From an uncultured Collinsella sp. (GTDB lineage Bacteria > Actinomycetota > Coriobacteriia > Coriobacteriales > Coriobacteriaceae), in the NCBI GenBank assembly GCA_900541795.1, contig UQLC01000021.1:1-35359 (forward strand): 35,359 nt of DNA. The letters are read 5' to 3'. Each line of letters starts with the position of its first letter. Position 1 is the stretch's first letter. Shown here piece after piece: positions 9,230-16,129 of the stretch. The translations under genes and the position numbers were made by a program. The notes beneath the pieces are model-generated. The model was not told the origin of the DNA, searched no databases, and worked only from the letters and a program-made list of their open reading frames with translations.

Positions 9230-10249
9230 CTATCCCAACTGGAAGAACAGAGCAAGGCCAACGGCACCAAAGGCAGCAGCGATAATCCAAAAACGGATGA
9301 CGACCTTGGTCTCGGCCCAGCCCTTCTTTTCGAAATGATGATGGATGGGCGCCATAAGGAAGACGCGCTTGTGCGTAAAGTGGAAGTAGACAACCTGAAT
9401 CATGACCGACAGGGTCTCAACGATAAACAGGCCGCCGATGATAAGGGAGACGACCTCGGTGTTGGTCATGATGGACGTGCAGGCAAACGCGGCGCCCAGG
9501 GCAAGCGAGCCGGTATCGCCCATAAAGATGCTCGCCGGATAGCAGTTGAACCACAGAAAGCCCAAGCAGGCACCGGCACACGCGGTGCAGAAGATGGACA
9601 GGTTCACGTCTCCGTGCAAAAACGCCATGGCAGCCATGGCGAGCATGGCAATCATGGAGGTGCCGCCAGCAAGACCGTCAAGGCCATCGGTCAGGTTCAC
9701 GGCATTAGAAAGACCGGCGATCATCAGCCAGCAAAAGACAATGTAGAGCCACGGGAACGAAAGGCCGCAGATGGTGGTCGAAAGAACACCGAGATCAATC
9801 GTCAGGCCGCCGGGAAAACGAATCTCGGGGGCGACGCCGCACCAGTTAACGGCAAGTACCGTAAAGGTGACACAGATAATGGTCAGGCCGATCATCTTGG
9901 CATGAGGCGTCAGACCGAGCGAGCGCCCATGCGTAACGGAGGTCAGGTCGTCGATCAGGCCCAGCACGCCGGTCGCCAGCGTGGCGAGCAGCACGAGCAC
10001 GAGCTCGGTGGTGAGCTTGCCCATCAGCAGGCAGGTCAGCGAAATCGCAACAAGGATGATGACGCCGCCCATGGTCGGCGTACCCTGTTTAATCAAATGA
10101 CGCTTGGGGCCGTCGGCTCGGACCTGTTGGCCGATACCCTCGACCTTCAGCAGCTTGATCCACCACGGCATGAGCAGCAGCGCAATGGCAGCGGCGATGC
10201 CAAGCCCCAAAAAAGCCTGATACGTTGGATACGAGGGATTGCCGAACAT
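9230..10249 (-). CDS. mraY: phospho-N-acetylmuramoyl-pentapeptide-transferase MraY
   Basis: MraY moves phospho-MurNAc-pentapeptide from UDP to undecaprenyl phosphate, making lipid I. The 339-aa polytopic protein has about ten transmembrane helices and the family motifs DGPKRHLIKQGTPTMGG (about 46-62), LGLIDDLTSVTHGRS (Asp pair), NAVNLTDGLDGLAGG, FMGDTGSLALG and the cytoplasmic PIHHHFEKKGWAE loop. It lies 3 bases after murF and 9 before murD. The HHH motif and Asp residues needed for catalysis are intact. Confidence 0.97.
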   Translation of the reverse strand: MFGNPSYPTYQAFLGLGIAAAIALLLMPWWIKLLKVEGIGQQVRADGPKRHLIKQGTPTMGGVIILVAISLTCLLMGKLTTELVLVLLATLATGVLGLIDDLTSVTHGRSLGLTPHAKMIGLTIICVTFTVLAVNWCGVAPEIRFPGGLTIDLGVLSTTICGLSFPWLYIVFCWLMIAGLSNAVNLTDGLDGLAGGTSMIAMLAMAAMAFLHGDVNLSIFCTACAGACLGFLWFNCYPASIFMGDTGSLALGAAFACTSIMTNTEVVSLIIGGLFIVETLSVMIQVVYFHFTHKRVFLMAPIHHHFEKKGWAETKVVIRFWIIAAAFGAVGLALFFQLG

Positions 10250-10252
10250 GGG

Positions 10253-11677
10253 CTAGCACACACCTTCCACAAAGCGGTCGAGCTCAACAAAGCGGGAACC
10301 CTTGACCAGTACAACATCATGTTTTTCAAGCGCGCCGCCCATGCGGTCGAGCACCTGCTGATAATCGGAGAACACCTGGATGCGGTCCTCGTCCATGCCC
10401 ATCATGCGCGCGGCATCGGCCATAAGCTGGGCCAGCTCACCACCCACGCACGCCAGCATGTCGAGCTTCTTGGCGGCCGCATAGGCGCCCACGAGCTCAT
10501 GCATGCGAGGAGCCTCATCGCCCATCTCGCCCATCTCGCCCAGGATCGCCATGCGAGACCCCGTGCACGAAAGCGAGCATAGTAGATCGAGGCCAGCAGC
10601 CATGGATTCGGCACTGGCGTTATAGGAATCGTCGATGACGCGGGCACCGCTCTTGGCGCGCTTGATCTCCTGGCGGTGACCGGTGATCGTGAGGCCCCTA
10701 AAGGCAGCATCGATCTGCTCGGGCGTCACGCCCAAGCGATAGGCAACCGCGGCGGCCTTAACGGCATTAGGAACGGACTGCACGCCGGGGATGGCAAGCA
10801 TGGTATCGATCGTCTCACCCTGGCCAAAATCGAGCGTAAAGACCGGACGTCCCTCGTCATCAACACGAATGTCGCGGGCACGGACCTCATCATCGTCCGA
10901 GACGCCGGCCAGCATCACATCGATACCAGCAGGCTGGGCGAACGTATCGCGAATGAACGGCGTAAAGTCGTCCTCACCGCCCAAAACCAGCAGCGGCAAG
11001 AAGTCGCCGGCGGCGCACATACCCTGGACAATCTCGGCCTTAGCGCGGGCGATGTTCTCGCGGCTGCCCAAAATGCCGATGTGAGAGGTACCAATCTTGC
11101 TTACGATGGCAAGGTTGGGATTGGCGGACTGGGACAGACGCTCAATCTCGTGGAAATGGTTCATGCCCATCTCGAGCACCAGGACCTCGGTATCGGCCGG
11201 AGCGGAAAGCACCGTGAGCGGCATGCCGATCAGGTTATTGAAATTGCCCTTGGTGGCCCAGACACGATAGCGCTTGGCGAGTACAGCGGCGAGCACGTCC
11301 TTGGTCGTCGTCTTGCCGATGGAACCGGTAATGCCAACGACCAGGCAGCCAAGCTCCAGGCGATATACGTGCGCCAGGCGCAGCAAGAACTCCACGGGGT
11401 CGTCGGTCAGCAAGATGGCGCATCCCTTATCCTGCGCCAGCGAAACCAGCTCGGCATCGGGCTCGCGCGTCATCACGACGGCACCGGCACCCGACTCGAT
11501 GGCACGGGAGGCAAAATCATTGCCGTCGACCTTTTCGCCGGGGAAGGCGACAAAGATCGTCCCCTCCTCGACCTGACGCGAGTCGATAACGCACCCGCGG
11601 CATACCCGGTCGACTTCTTCCGTCACGGTTCGGGCCCCCGTTGAGGCCGCGAGGTTGTTGACGGCGATCTCTATCAT
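10253..11677 (-). CDS. murF: UDP-MurNAc-tripeptide--D-alanyl-D-alanine ligase MurF
   Basis: MurF adds D-Ala-D-Ala to the UDP-MurNAc-tripeptide, the last cytoplasmic step. The 474-aa protein has the N-terminal substrate domain (SRQVEEGTIFVAFPGEKVDG), ATP loop GITGSIGKTTTK (115-126), TKGNFNNLIGMPLTVL, MGMNHFHEIERL, DDSYNASAESM and LGEMGEMGDE. A GGGGAG ribosome-binding site lies 6 bases before the ATG. The gene is separated from the PBP gene by 125 bases, exactly where murE sits in many dcw clusters. TACAAT at about 11712-11717 in that gap could be the -10 box of an internal promoter, but no good -35 box accompanies it. Confidence 0.97.
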   Translation of the reverse strand: MIEIAVNNLAASTGARTVTEEVDRVCRGCVIDSRQVEEGTIFVAFPGEKVDGNDFASRAIESGAGAVVMTREPDAELVSLAQDKGCAILLTDDPVEFLLRLAHVYRLELGCLVVGITGSIGKTTTKDVLAAVLAKRYRVWATKGNFNNLIGMPLTVLSAPADTEVLVLEMGMNHFHEIERLSQSANPNLAIVSKIGTSHIGILGSRENIARAKAEIVQGMCAAGDFLPLLVLGGEDDFTPFIRDTFAQPAGIDVMLAGVSDDDEVRARDIRVDDEGRPVFTLDFGQGETIDTMLAIPGVQSVPNAVKAAAVAYRLGVTPEQIDAAFRGLTITGHRQEIKRAKSGARVIDDSYNASAESMAAGLDLLCSLSCTGSRMAILGEMGEMGDEAPRMHELVGAYAAAKKLDMLACVGGELAQLMADAARMMGMDEDRIQVFSDYQQVLDRMGGALEKHDVVLVKGSRFVELDRFVEGVC

Positions 11678-11802
11678 TGCAGCTCCCCTGTAAACCTAAT
11701 AATGCTATCGGCGTATTGTATCCCAGTGCCATGCGCGCGTGGTGCAGGGCATGTGAACACCCTTCAGATCAAACGGCAGACCACGCTCAAGATTGTAACC
11801 CC

Positions 11803-13668
11803 CTACTTCGTCCGCGGGATTCCCAGCACGTCGAGCGCGTTGGCCATAATGGACTGGAATGGCACCGCGGCGGCATCCGAGCCGCTCGGCGTTCCATCGA
11901 GTGTGATATAGCACAGCACCTTGGGCGATTGTGCCGGCGCAAAGCCCATAAAGGACGACATGTAGTTCTCCTTGAGGTAACCGCCGTTCTCGTCAGCACG
12001 CTCGGCCGTACCGGTCTTGCCCGCCACGTCATAGCCATCGACCGCACCGCCAACGCCCGTGCCTTCGGACACGACCGTCTGCATGCACGATGTCACCTGG
12101 GCGGCAGCGTCCTCCGAAATCGCACGCTCGCCTTCGCCCCAGTCCTTCTCATCGCCCTTGCTGGACTTATAGAAGTGCGGCGTCATCATCACGCCGCCGT
12201 TCGCGATGCCGCCCACGGCACGTGCGACCTCAATCGGCGAGACGGACAGCGCCTGGCCAAAGCTCATCGAGCCCAGCGTGGCGCCGTCGTACTGGTCGCG
12301 CTCCTTGACGATGCCCAGACTCTCACCCGGAAAATCGACACCGGAGCTATGGCCGATACCCCACTTGTCCACATAAGTGGCAAAATCATCGGCACCGATC
12401 TTGCGTCCCACCAGGACAAAGCCCACATTGGACGAACGGCGCATCATCTCGCGCACGTCCATGGTCATGGTGTAGTCGCGCTTGTCGGCGTCGGTAACGG
12501 TGTCGTCGCCAACCTTGATGCTCGCCGGCACCTCAAACGACGTGCTCGAACGCACGGCGCCCAAGTCGAAGCCGGCACCGGCCACGAGCGTCTTAAAGAC
12601 CGAGCCGGGCTCGTAGGCATCGGTAACCAGGCGCAAGTTCATGTCCTCGGTCTTGGCGTTCTCCAGATCGGTCTGGTCATATGTCGGATACGAGCATGCC
12701 GCCAGAATCTCGCCCGTCGTGGGATCGGTGACCAGGGCCGAGCCATTCTTGGCCTTGGTCTTTTCGACCGCCTCGGCCAGGGCGTCCTCGGCGGCACGCT
12801 GGATATTGACATCGAGCGTCGTCACGATGTCCACGCCGTCAACCGCCGCCACCTTTTTATAGGCGCCGCCCGCGATATAGCTACCGTCCCTCGCCCGCTC
12901 GCGCACCAGCGAACCGTTGGTTCCGGTCAAAAGCTTGTTGTACTGTTTTTCGAGGCCCGTCAGACCGTCGTTGTCCACGTTTACCACGCCAAGCACCTGC
13001 GATGCCAGGTTGCCGTAGGGGTACACGCGCTTCATGGCCTGCTCAAAGAGCACGCCTGGCAGGTTCCTCTTCTCCAGCGCCGCGACATCGTCCTCGTCCA
13101 CCTGGCGTTTGATATACACCCAGGTGCCATCCGACTCAACGAGCTCGCGACAGGTCTTTTTATCGATTCCCGTAGCTTTGACCAGCGCTGACACCGTCTT
13201 GTCAACGTCCTCGATAAGCTGAGGATTCACGGCGATGTTGCGACATTCGACCGACGACGTCAGCACGTTGCCGTTACGGTCGTAGATGGTACCGCGCTTG
13301 GCATATAGCGTCTGCGCGAGCAAGCGACGTGCATCGGCGCGGTCGCGTAACTTATCGGCTTCCACGATTTGATAGTCGGCAAGGCGAAGGACGCCCAAAC
13401 CCAAGCCAAACCCGATGAAGCCCATGACGGCTTTGCGACGGGGCAGCGGCGTGCCCGTGAGCCATTCGGTCGACGAGCTCTTGCGCGGTCTGGTGTTATG
13501 CATTTGAGGACCACTCGAGCCACGGAGACGCGACGCAGGGTCGTTGCCATAGGACGGCCTCGCGTTGTAAGATGGCCGACCCGTTCCTTGATAACCAGAA
13601 CGTCCCCGCGATGAGGGACGTCCAGAACCGCGACCCCCGTCGGAGCCGCGGCGATAGTCATTTGTCAT
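11803..13668 (-). CDS. ftsI: class B penicillin-binding protein, FtsI/PBP2-type transpeptidase
   Basis: This septal transpeptidase cross-links new wall made by FtsW. The 621-aa protein has a cytoplasmic tail of about 78 residues rich in Arg, Gly and Ser, with RPSYNARPSYG near residues 31-41. One membrane anchor follows at about 79-97, then the PBP dimer/pedestal domain with KRGTIYDRNG (about 124-133), then the transpeptidase domain. The active-site motifs are present: SVFK (356-359), SSN (412-414) and KTGTAE (551-556). No PASTA repeats are present at the C terminus. It follows the ftsL-like gene after 17 bases. Position and motifs make the division-specific role the best reading. Confidence 0.94.
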   Translation of the reverse strand: MTNDYRRGSDGGRGSGRPSSRGRSGYQGTGRPSYNARPSYGNDPASRLRGSSGPQMHNTRPRKSSSTEWLTGTPLPRRKAVMGFIGFGLGLGVLRLADYQIVEADKLRDRADARRLLAQTLYAKRGTIYDRNGNVLTSSVECRNIAVNPQLIEDVDKTVSALVKATGIDKKTCRELVESDGTWVYIKRQVDEDDVAALEKRNLPGVLFEQAMKRVYPYGNLASQVLGVVNVDNDGLTGLEKQYNKLLTGTNGSLVRERARDGSYIAGGAYKKVAAVDGVDIVTTLDVNIQRAAEDALAEAVEKTKAKNGSALVTDPTTGEILAACSYPTYDQTDLENAKTEDMNLRLVTDAYEPGSVFKTLVAGAGFDLGAVRSSTSFEVPASIKVGDDTVTDADKRDYTMTMDVREMMRRSSNVGFVLVGRKIGADDFATYVDKWGIGHSSGVDFPGESLGIVKERDQYDGATLGSMSFGQALSVSPIEVARAVGGIANGGVMMTPHFYKSSKGDEKDWGEGERAISEDAAAQVTSCMQTVVSEGTGVGGAVDGYDVAGKTGTAERADENGGYLKENYMSSFMGFAPAQSPKVLCYITLDGTPSGSDAAAVPFQSIMANALDVLGIPRTK

Positions 13669-13685
13669 ACTCAGCTACCGTCTTG

Positions 13686-14156
13686 TTACTGAGCGGTCGC
13701 GGTCGAGCTAGCGCCCGCGACTGCATCCTGCGAAAAATCAAGTGTAACGCTCTCGCTGGGCTCCACCATGCCATAAGCGCCCGCAAGGTCGCGAATGCGC
13801 GTGTCGGCACCATAGACCGAATGCATGACCTCCAGGTCGGAGCTCTCATCGGTCGCCTTCTCGAGCGTGTTGGTAAGCGCGGCGTTGCTGTTGAGCACCT
13901 GGGCCGTAACGCCGGCGAGCGCCACACGGGCGACACCGATCGTCATGAAGATGGCCGCAATGATGCAAAACGTTTTAAGAACGCTCATGAAAACCGGGCT
14001 TACCGCCTGGTTTGCCTGACGGCCCGCGCCGGTGTAGACATCAAAGCGCGGCATGCGCTGCTCGCGGGGAGCAACGGGAGCCTGCGGTGCCTCACGATAG
14101 GCGGGCATGGCGTTCATATCATAGGCGAGTGCTGCGTTTGAGGTGTTGTAGCCCAT
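13686..14156 (-). CDS. ftsL: FtsL-like small membrane division protein
   Basis: This 156-aa protein sits between rsmH and the class B PBP, the usual ftsL position. It has a cytoplasmic N-terminal region of about 55 residues, one transmembrane helix at about 57-82 (VFMSVLKTFCIIAAIFMTIGVARVAL, split here as a hydrophobic run), then a short extracytoplasmic segment with heptad-like spacing (QVLNSNAALTNTLEKATDES) and a later RIRDLAGAYGMVEP motif, reminiscent of the FtsL/DivIC pattern of a coiled coil followed by a KIE-x-A-x-x-LGM-type segment. FtsL sequences are poorly conserved, so the call rests mainly on topology and position. GGGAGG lies 9 bases before the start. Confidence 0.7.
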   Translation of the reverse strand: MGYNTSNAALAYDMNAMPAYREAPQAPVAPREQRMPRFDVYTGAGRQANQAVSPVFMSVLKTFCIIAAIFMTIGVARVALAGVTAQVLNSNAALTNTLEKATDESSDLEVMHSVYGADTRIRDLAGAYGMVEPSESVTLDFSQDAVAGASSTATAQ

Positions 14157-14246
14157 GATATGCCGCCTCCCATCCCGAGTACGTTGGTAGTGTGTTTAAG
14201 CTTCGTTTGTGGTACGAGCGGGAGGTCCAATATCGCGCGGTCGCGT

Positions 14247-15212
14247 CTACAGACGCTGCGCCACGCGGATCTTGGCTGATCTCGCCCGAGGGTTGCGCGC
14301 AACCTCATCGGGTTGGGCAACCAAGGGTTTGCGGGTGATGACCTTGAGTATCGGCACGTTGCCGCACACGCACACCGGAATCTCCGGCGGACACGTGCAC
14401 CCCTGGCTCATCTCCTTAAAGTGGTTCTTTACGATACGGTCCTCGAGCGAGTGATACGAGATGACGCAGATGCGTCCACCCGGGTTGAGCCACCTTGTGG
14501 CGGCGTCAAGCCCTCGCTCGAGCACATCGAGTTCGTGATTGACCTCGATGCGAATGGCCTGGAAACTTTTCTTGGCTGGGTGTCCGCCATGCCGACGAGC
14601 GGCAGCGGGGATACCAGCCTTGATGATCTCGACAAACTGACCGGTGGTTTCGATCGGCTCATGCTCGCGGCGGCGCACGATCTCACGCGCGATCTGTGAG
14701 GCGAACTTCTCTTCGCCATAGACGCGTAGAATCCGGGCGAGGTCGTGTTCGTTATAGGTGTTGATGACCTCAGCTGCGTTTAAGGTGTTGTTACCCGGAT
14801 CCATCCGCATGTCCAATGGGGCGTCCTCGTTGTACGAAAAGCCCCTGCCAGGGATATCGAGTTGCGGCGACGAAACGCCCAAGTCGAACAGGAAGCCATC
14901 GACCCCGGGCACCTCGGCCGAGCAAAGCAGCTCGTCCAAGTCGCCGAAGTTGCCCTTCAGCAGCTGGTGCGGTACGCCGGGAACCTCGCGGTCCAGACGG
15001 GCGCCAGCGGCCTCGAGGGCCATGTCGTCCTGATCGACGCCGAGCAAAAGGCCGGTCTCCCCCACCTGCGCGGCCATCTTTACCGAATGGCCGGCACCGC
15101 CAAGGGTGCAGTCGCAGACGACGGAACCGCTCTTTAGCTGCAGCGACTCAAGCACTTCGCCGAGCATGACAGGTTCATGCCGATATTCTTGTGTCAAGAT
15201 CCCACGCTCCAT
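14247..15212 (-). CDS. rsmH: 16S rRNA (cytosine(1402)-N(4))-methyltransferase RsmH
   Basis: RsmH (MraW) methylates the N4 position of C1402 in 16S rRNA using SAM. The 321-aa protein carries HEPVMLGEVLE, the SAM-binding DCTLGGAGHS, FDLGVSSPQLD, GRGFSYNEDAPLDMRMD, FQAIRIEVNHEL, SYHSLEDRIVKNHF and the C-terminal NPRARSAKIRVAQ, all family signatures. Two CxC-like cysteine pairs (CTCPPEIPVCVC) are in the C-terminal part, as in many homologues. It lies 20 bases after mraZ, the classic first pair of the dcw cluster. Confidence 0.97.
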   Translation of the reverse strand: MERGILTQEYRHEPVMLGEVLESLQLKSGSVVCDCTLGGAGHSVKMAAQVGETGLLLGVDQDDMALEAAGARLDREVPGVPHQLLKGNFGDLDELLCSAEVPGVDGFLFDLGVSSPQLDIPGRGFSYNEDAPLDMRMDPGNNTLNAAEVINTYNEHDLARILRVYGEEKFASQIAREIVRRREHEPIETTGQFVEIIKAGIPAAARRHGGHPAKKSFQAIRIEVNHELDVLERGLDAATRWLNPGGRICVISYHSLEDRIVKNHFKEMSQGCTCPPEIPVCVCGNVPILKVITRKPLVAQPDEVARNPRARSAKIRVAQRL

Positions 15213-15232
15213 CCGTTACTCGTGCCTTGCCC

Positions 15233-15667
15233 TTACGAGAAGAAGAGGTCCAGCAGGGCCTCGTCATCATCGTCCTCATCGGCCGTAGCGCGGTCCCAAA
15301 CCTCAAGGTGGTCGTAGTTGCCCACAACCGTGACCTCGCGGTCGAGGTTCGCCTGCTTGCGGAGAGACTCAGAAAGACCGATACGACCTGCGCTGTCCAC
15401 ATCCATCGACGTGGTGCGCTTGTTGATCGCCCTCATAAGCTTCTGGTCGTTGATGTCACGCGGGTTAAAACCCTCGTGGCCCTCACGACCCGCGAAGAGT
15501 CCTTCGACCCACTTATCGAAGGCCTCGGCAGAGAACACGTACAGAGCATCGACATCCAGGGCTTTGAACACGCGAACGTGCTCTCCAAGCTCCTCACGAA
15601 GGGGTGCAGGCAGGGATAGACGACCTTTTGCATCGAGATTGCGCTCGTATGCACCCGTCATTCCCAT
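15233..15667 (-). CDS. mraZ: transcriptional regulator MraZ
   Basis: MraZ is a DNA-binding protein with two AbrB/SpoVT-like domains that binds repeats in its own promoter and controls the dcw cluster. The 144-aa protein has both repeats of the motif, LDAKGRLSLPAPLR (about 11-24) and VDSAGRIGLSESLR in the second half, and an acidic C-terminal tail (ADEDDDDEALLDLFFS). GGGGAGGG lies 6 bases before the start; a second ATG two codons in is possible. The promoter at 15736-15764 and the repeats around it are the likely site of autoregulation. Confidence 0.95.
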   Translation of the reverse strand: MGMTGAYERNLDAKGRLSLPAPLREELGEHVRVFKALDVDALYVFSAEAFDKWVEGLFAGREGHEGFNPRDINDQKLMRAINKRTTSMDVDSAGRIGLSESLRKQANLDREVTVVGNYDHLEVWDRATADEDDDDEALLDLFFS

Positions 15668-15703
15668 GTGCGCCCTCCCCTCGGTTACTCAGATGGCACG
15701 TAC

Positions 15704-15757
15704 GCGGGGAACCACCCCGCCTGTCGACGTCATCAATAATATGGGGAACCGCCCCAT
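15704..15757. promoter_or_regulatory. two 13-base palindromes around the mraZ promoter
   Basis: GGGGAACCACCCC (15706-15718, extended to a GCGGGG/CCCCGC hairpin at 15704-15720) and GGGGAACCGCCCC (15743-15755, extended to ATGGGG/CCCCAT at 15741-15757) differ by one base and lie 37 bases apart. The second sits inside the spacer of the predicted mraZ promoter, the first just downstream of the expected start of transcription. This placement suggests operators for a repressor, possibly MraZ itself. Confidence 0.5.
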
Positions 15758-15764
15758 TTTTCAA
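15736..15764 (-). promoter_or_regulatory. predicted mraZ/dcw promoter
   Basis: On the minus strand TTGAAA (15764-15759) and TATTAT (15741-15736) are separated by exactly 17 bases, a good sigma-70-type match, about 70 bases before the mraZ ATG. It is the best promoter in the gap upstream of the cluster. Confidence 0.6.
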
Positions 15765-15770
15765 CACCTT

Positions 15771-15811
15771 TCCCCACCCCTTCCCCCACCCCACCCCACC
15801 ACTCCACCCCC
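15771..15811 (-). promoter_or_regulatory. long G-rich tract just upstream of the mraZ promoter
   Basis: On the minus strand six runs of four or five G (15811-15807, 15797-15794, 15792-15789, 15787-15783, 15780-15777, 15775-15772) are separated mostly by one or two bases. This satisfies the pattern of a G-quadruplex. It also contains TGGGG repeats at 5-base steps, similar to the TGGG repeats bound by E. coli MraZ. It ends 6 bases upstream of the -35 box. Confidence 0.5.
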
Positions 15812-15866
15812 AATATGTTGTAAAACACCCCCGAGCATATGTTCGAAAACACAATATGTTGTGTTT
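15808..15866. promoter_or_regulatory. pair of NrdR-box-like palindromes flanking a LexA-box-like site
   Basis: The core CAATATGTTG occurs at 15811-15820 and 15852-15861, 41 bases apart (about four helical turns). The second copy lies in a perfect 8+8 palindrome, AAACACAA-TATG-TTGTGTTT (15847-15866). ACACAATATGTTGTGT matches the NrdR box as I recall it (acaCwAtATaTwGtgt) at all but one position, and NrdR boxes usually come in pairs on the same helix face. Between them CGAGCATATGTTCG (15832-15845) matches the Gram-positive/actinobacterial LexA box (CGAACRNRYGTTYG) at 13 of 14 positions. The only gene facing away downstream on the minus strand is mraZ. Confidence 0.4.
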
Positions 15867-15867
15867 A

Positions 15868-16027
15868 CAGCAAAGGCGGGATGCCACCTGTAGAACCACG
15901 CCCGCGAACCTCAACCTTCAAGTTGACCTTGAGGCGATTTTTACGTCCCTTTACACGTCGTTCACATCGCCCCCAAACTCCCCCACCCACGGCACACACG
16001 GCCCACCACCGCGTCGGTGTCTGGCGA
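15868..16027. other. non-coding stretch between the dcw regulatory sites and the xerD terminator, with MerR-operator-like motif
   Basis: No credible gene is seen. At 15913-15926 AACCTTCAAGTTGA repeats the motif found upstream of ftsZ; here it is enclosed by CCTCAA (15909-15914) and TTGAGG (15929-15934), giving a dyad reminiscent of MerR/SoxR-family operators. The rest is C-rich on the plus strand without other recognised signals. Confidence 0.4.
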
Positions 16028-16098
16028 AAAATGGGGCGGGCCCCAGATTGCCCATGCGCGCAAAAGTGCGTCTCGGCAATCTGGGGCCCGTCCCCTTT
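16028..16098. terminator. strong hairpin terminator after xerD
   Basis: Arms 16033-16052 (GGGGCGGGCCCCAGATTGCC) and 16075-16095 pair over 20 bases with one bulged base. On the minus strand the stem is followed by ATTTTTC (16032-16027), so it should end pyrG-xerD transcription. On the plus strand it is followed by TTTAATATTT. A 14-base palindrome (ATATTTATAAATAT) lies at 16100-16113. The arm is longer than a typical terminator stem and may belong to a repeat family. Confidence 0.8.
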
Positions 16099-16129
16099 AA
16101 TATTTATAAATATGCAGGTCAGCGAGGTG

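Noticed and set aside
8135..10582. 815-codon open frame on the plus strand
   Set aside because: It lies wholly antisense to murD, mraY and murF, has no recognisable domain, and its low-complexity composition is what GC-rich genes produce on the opposite strand.
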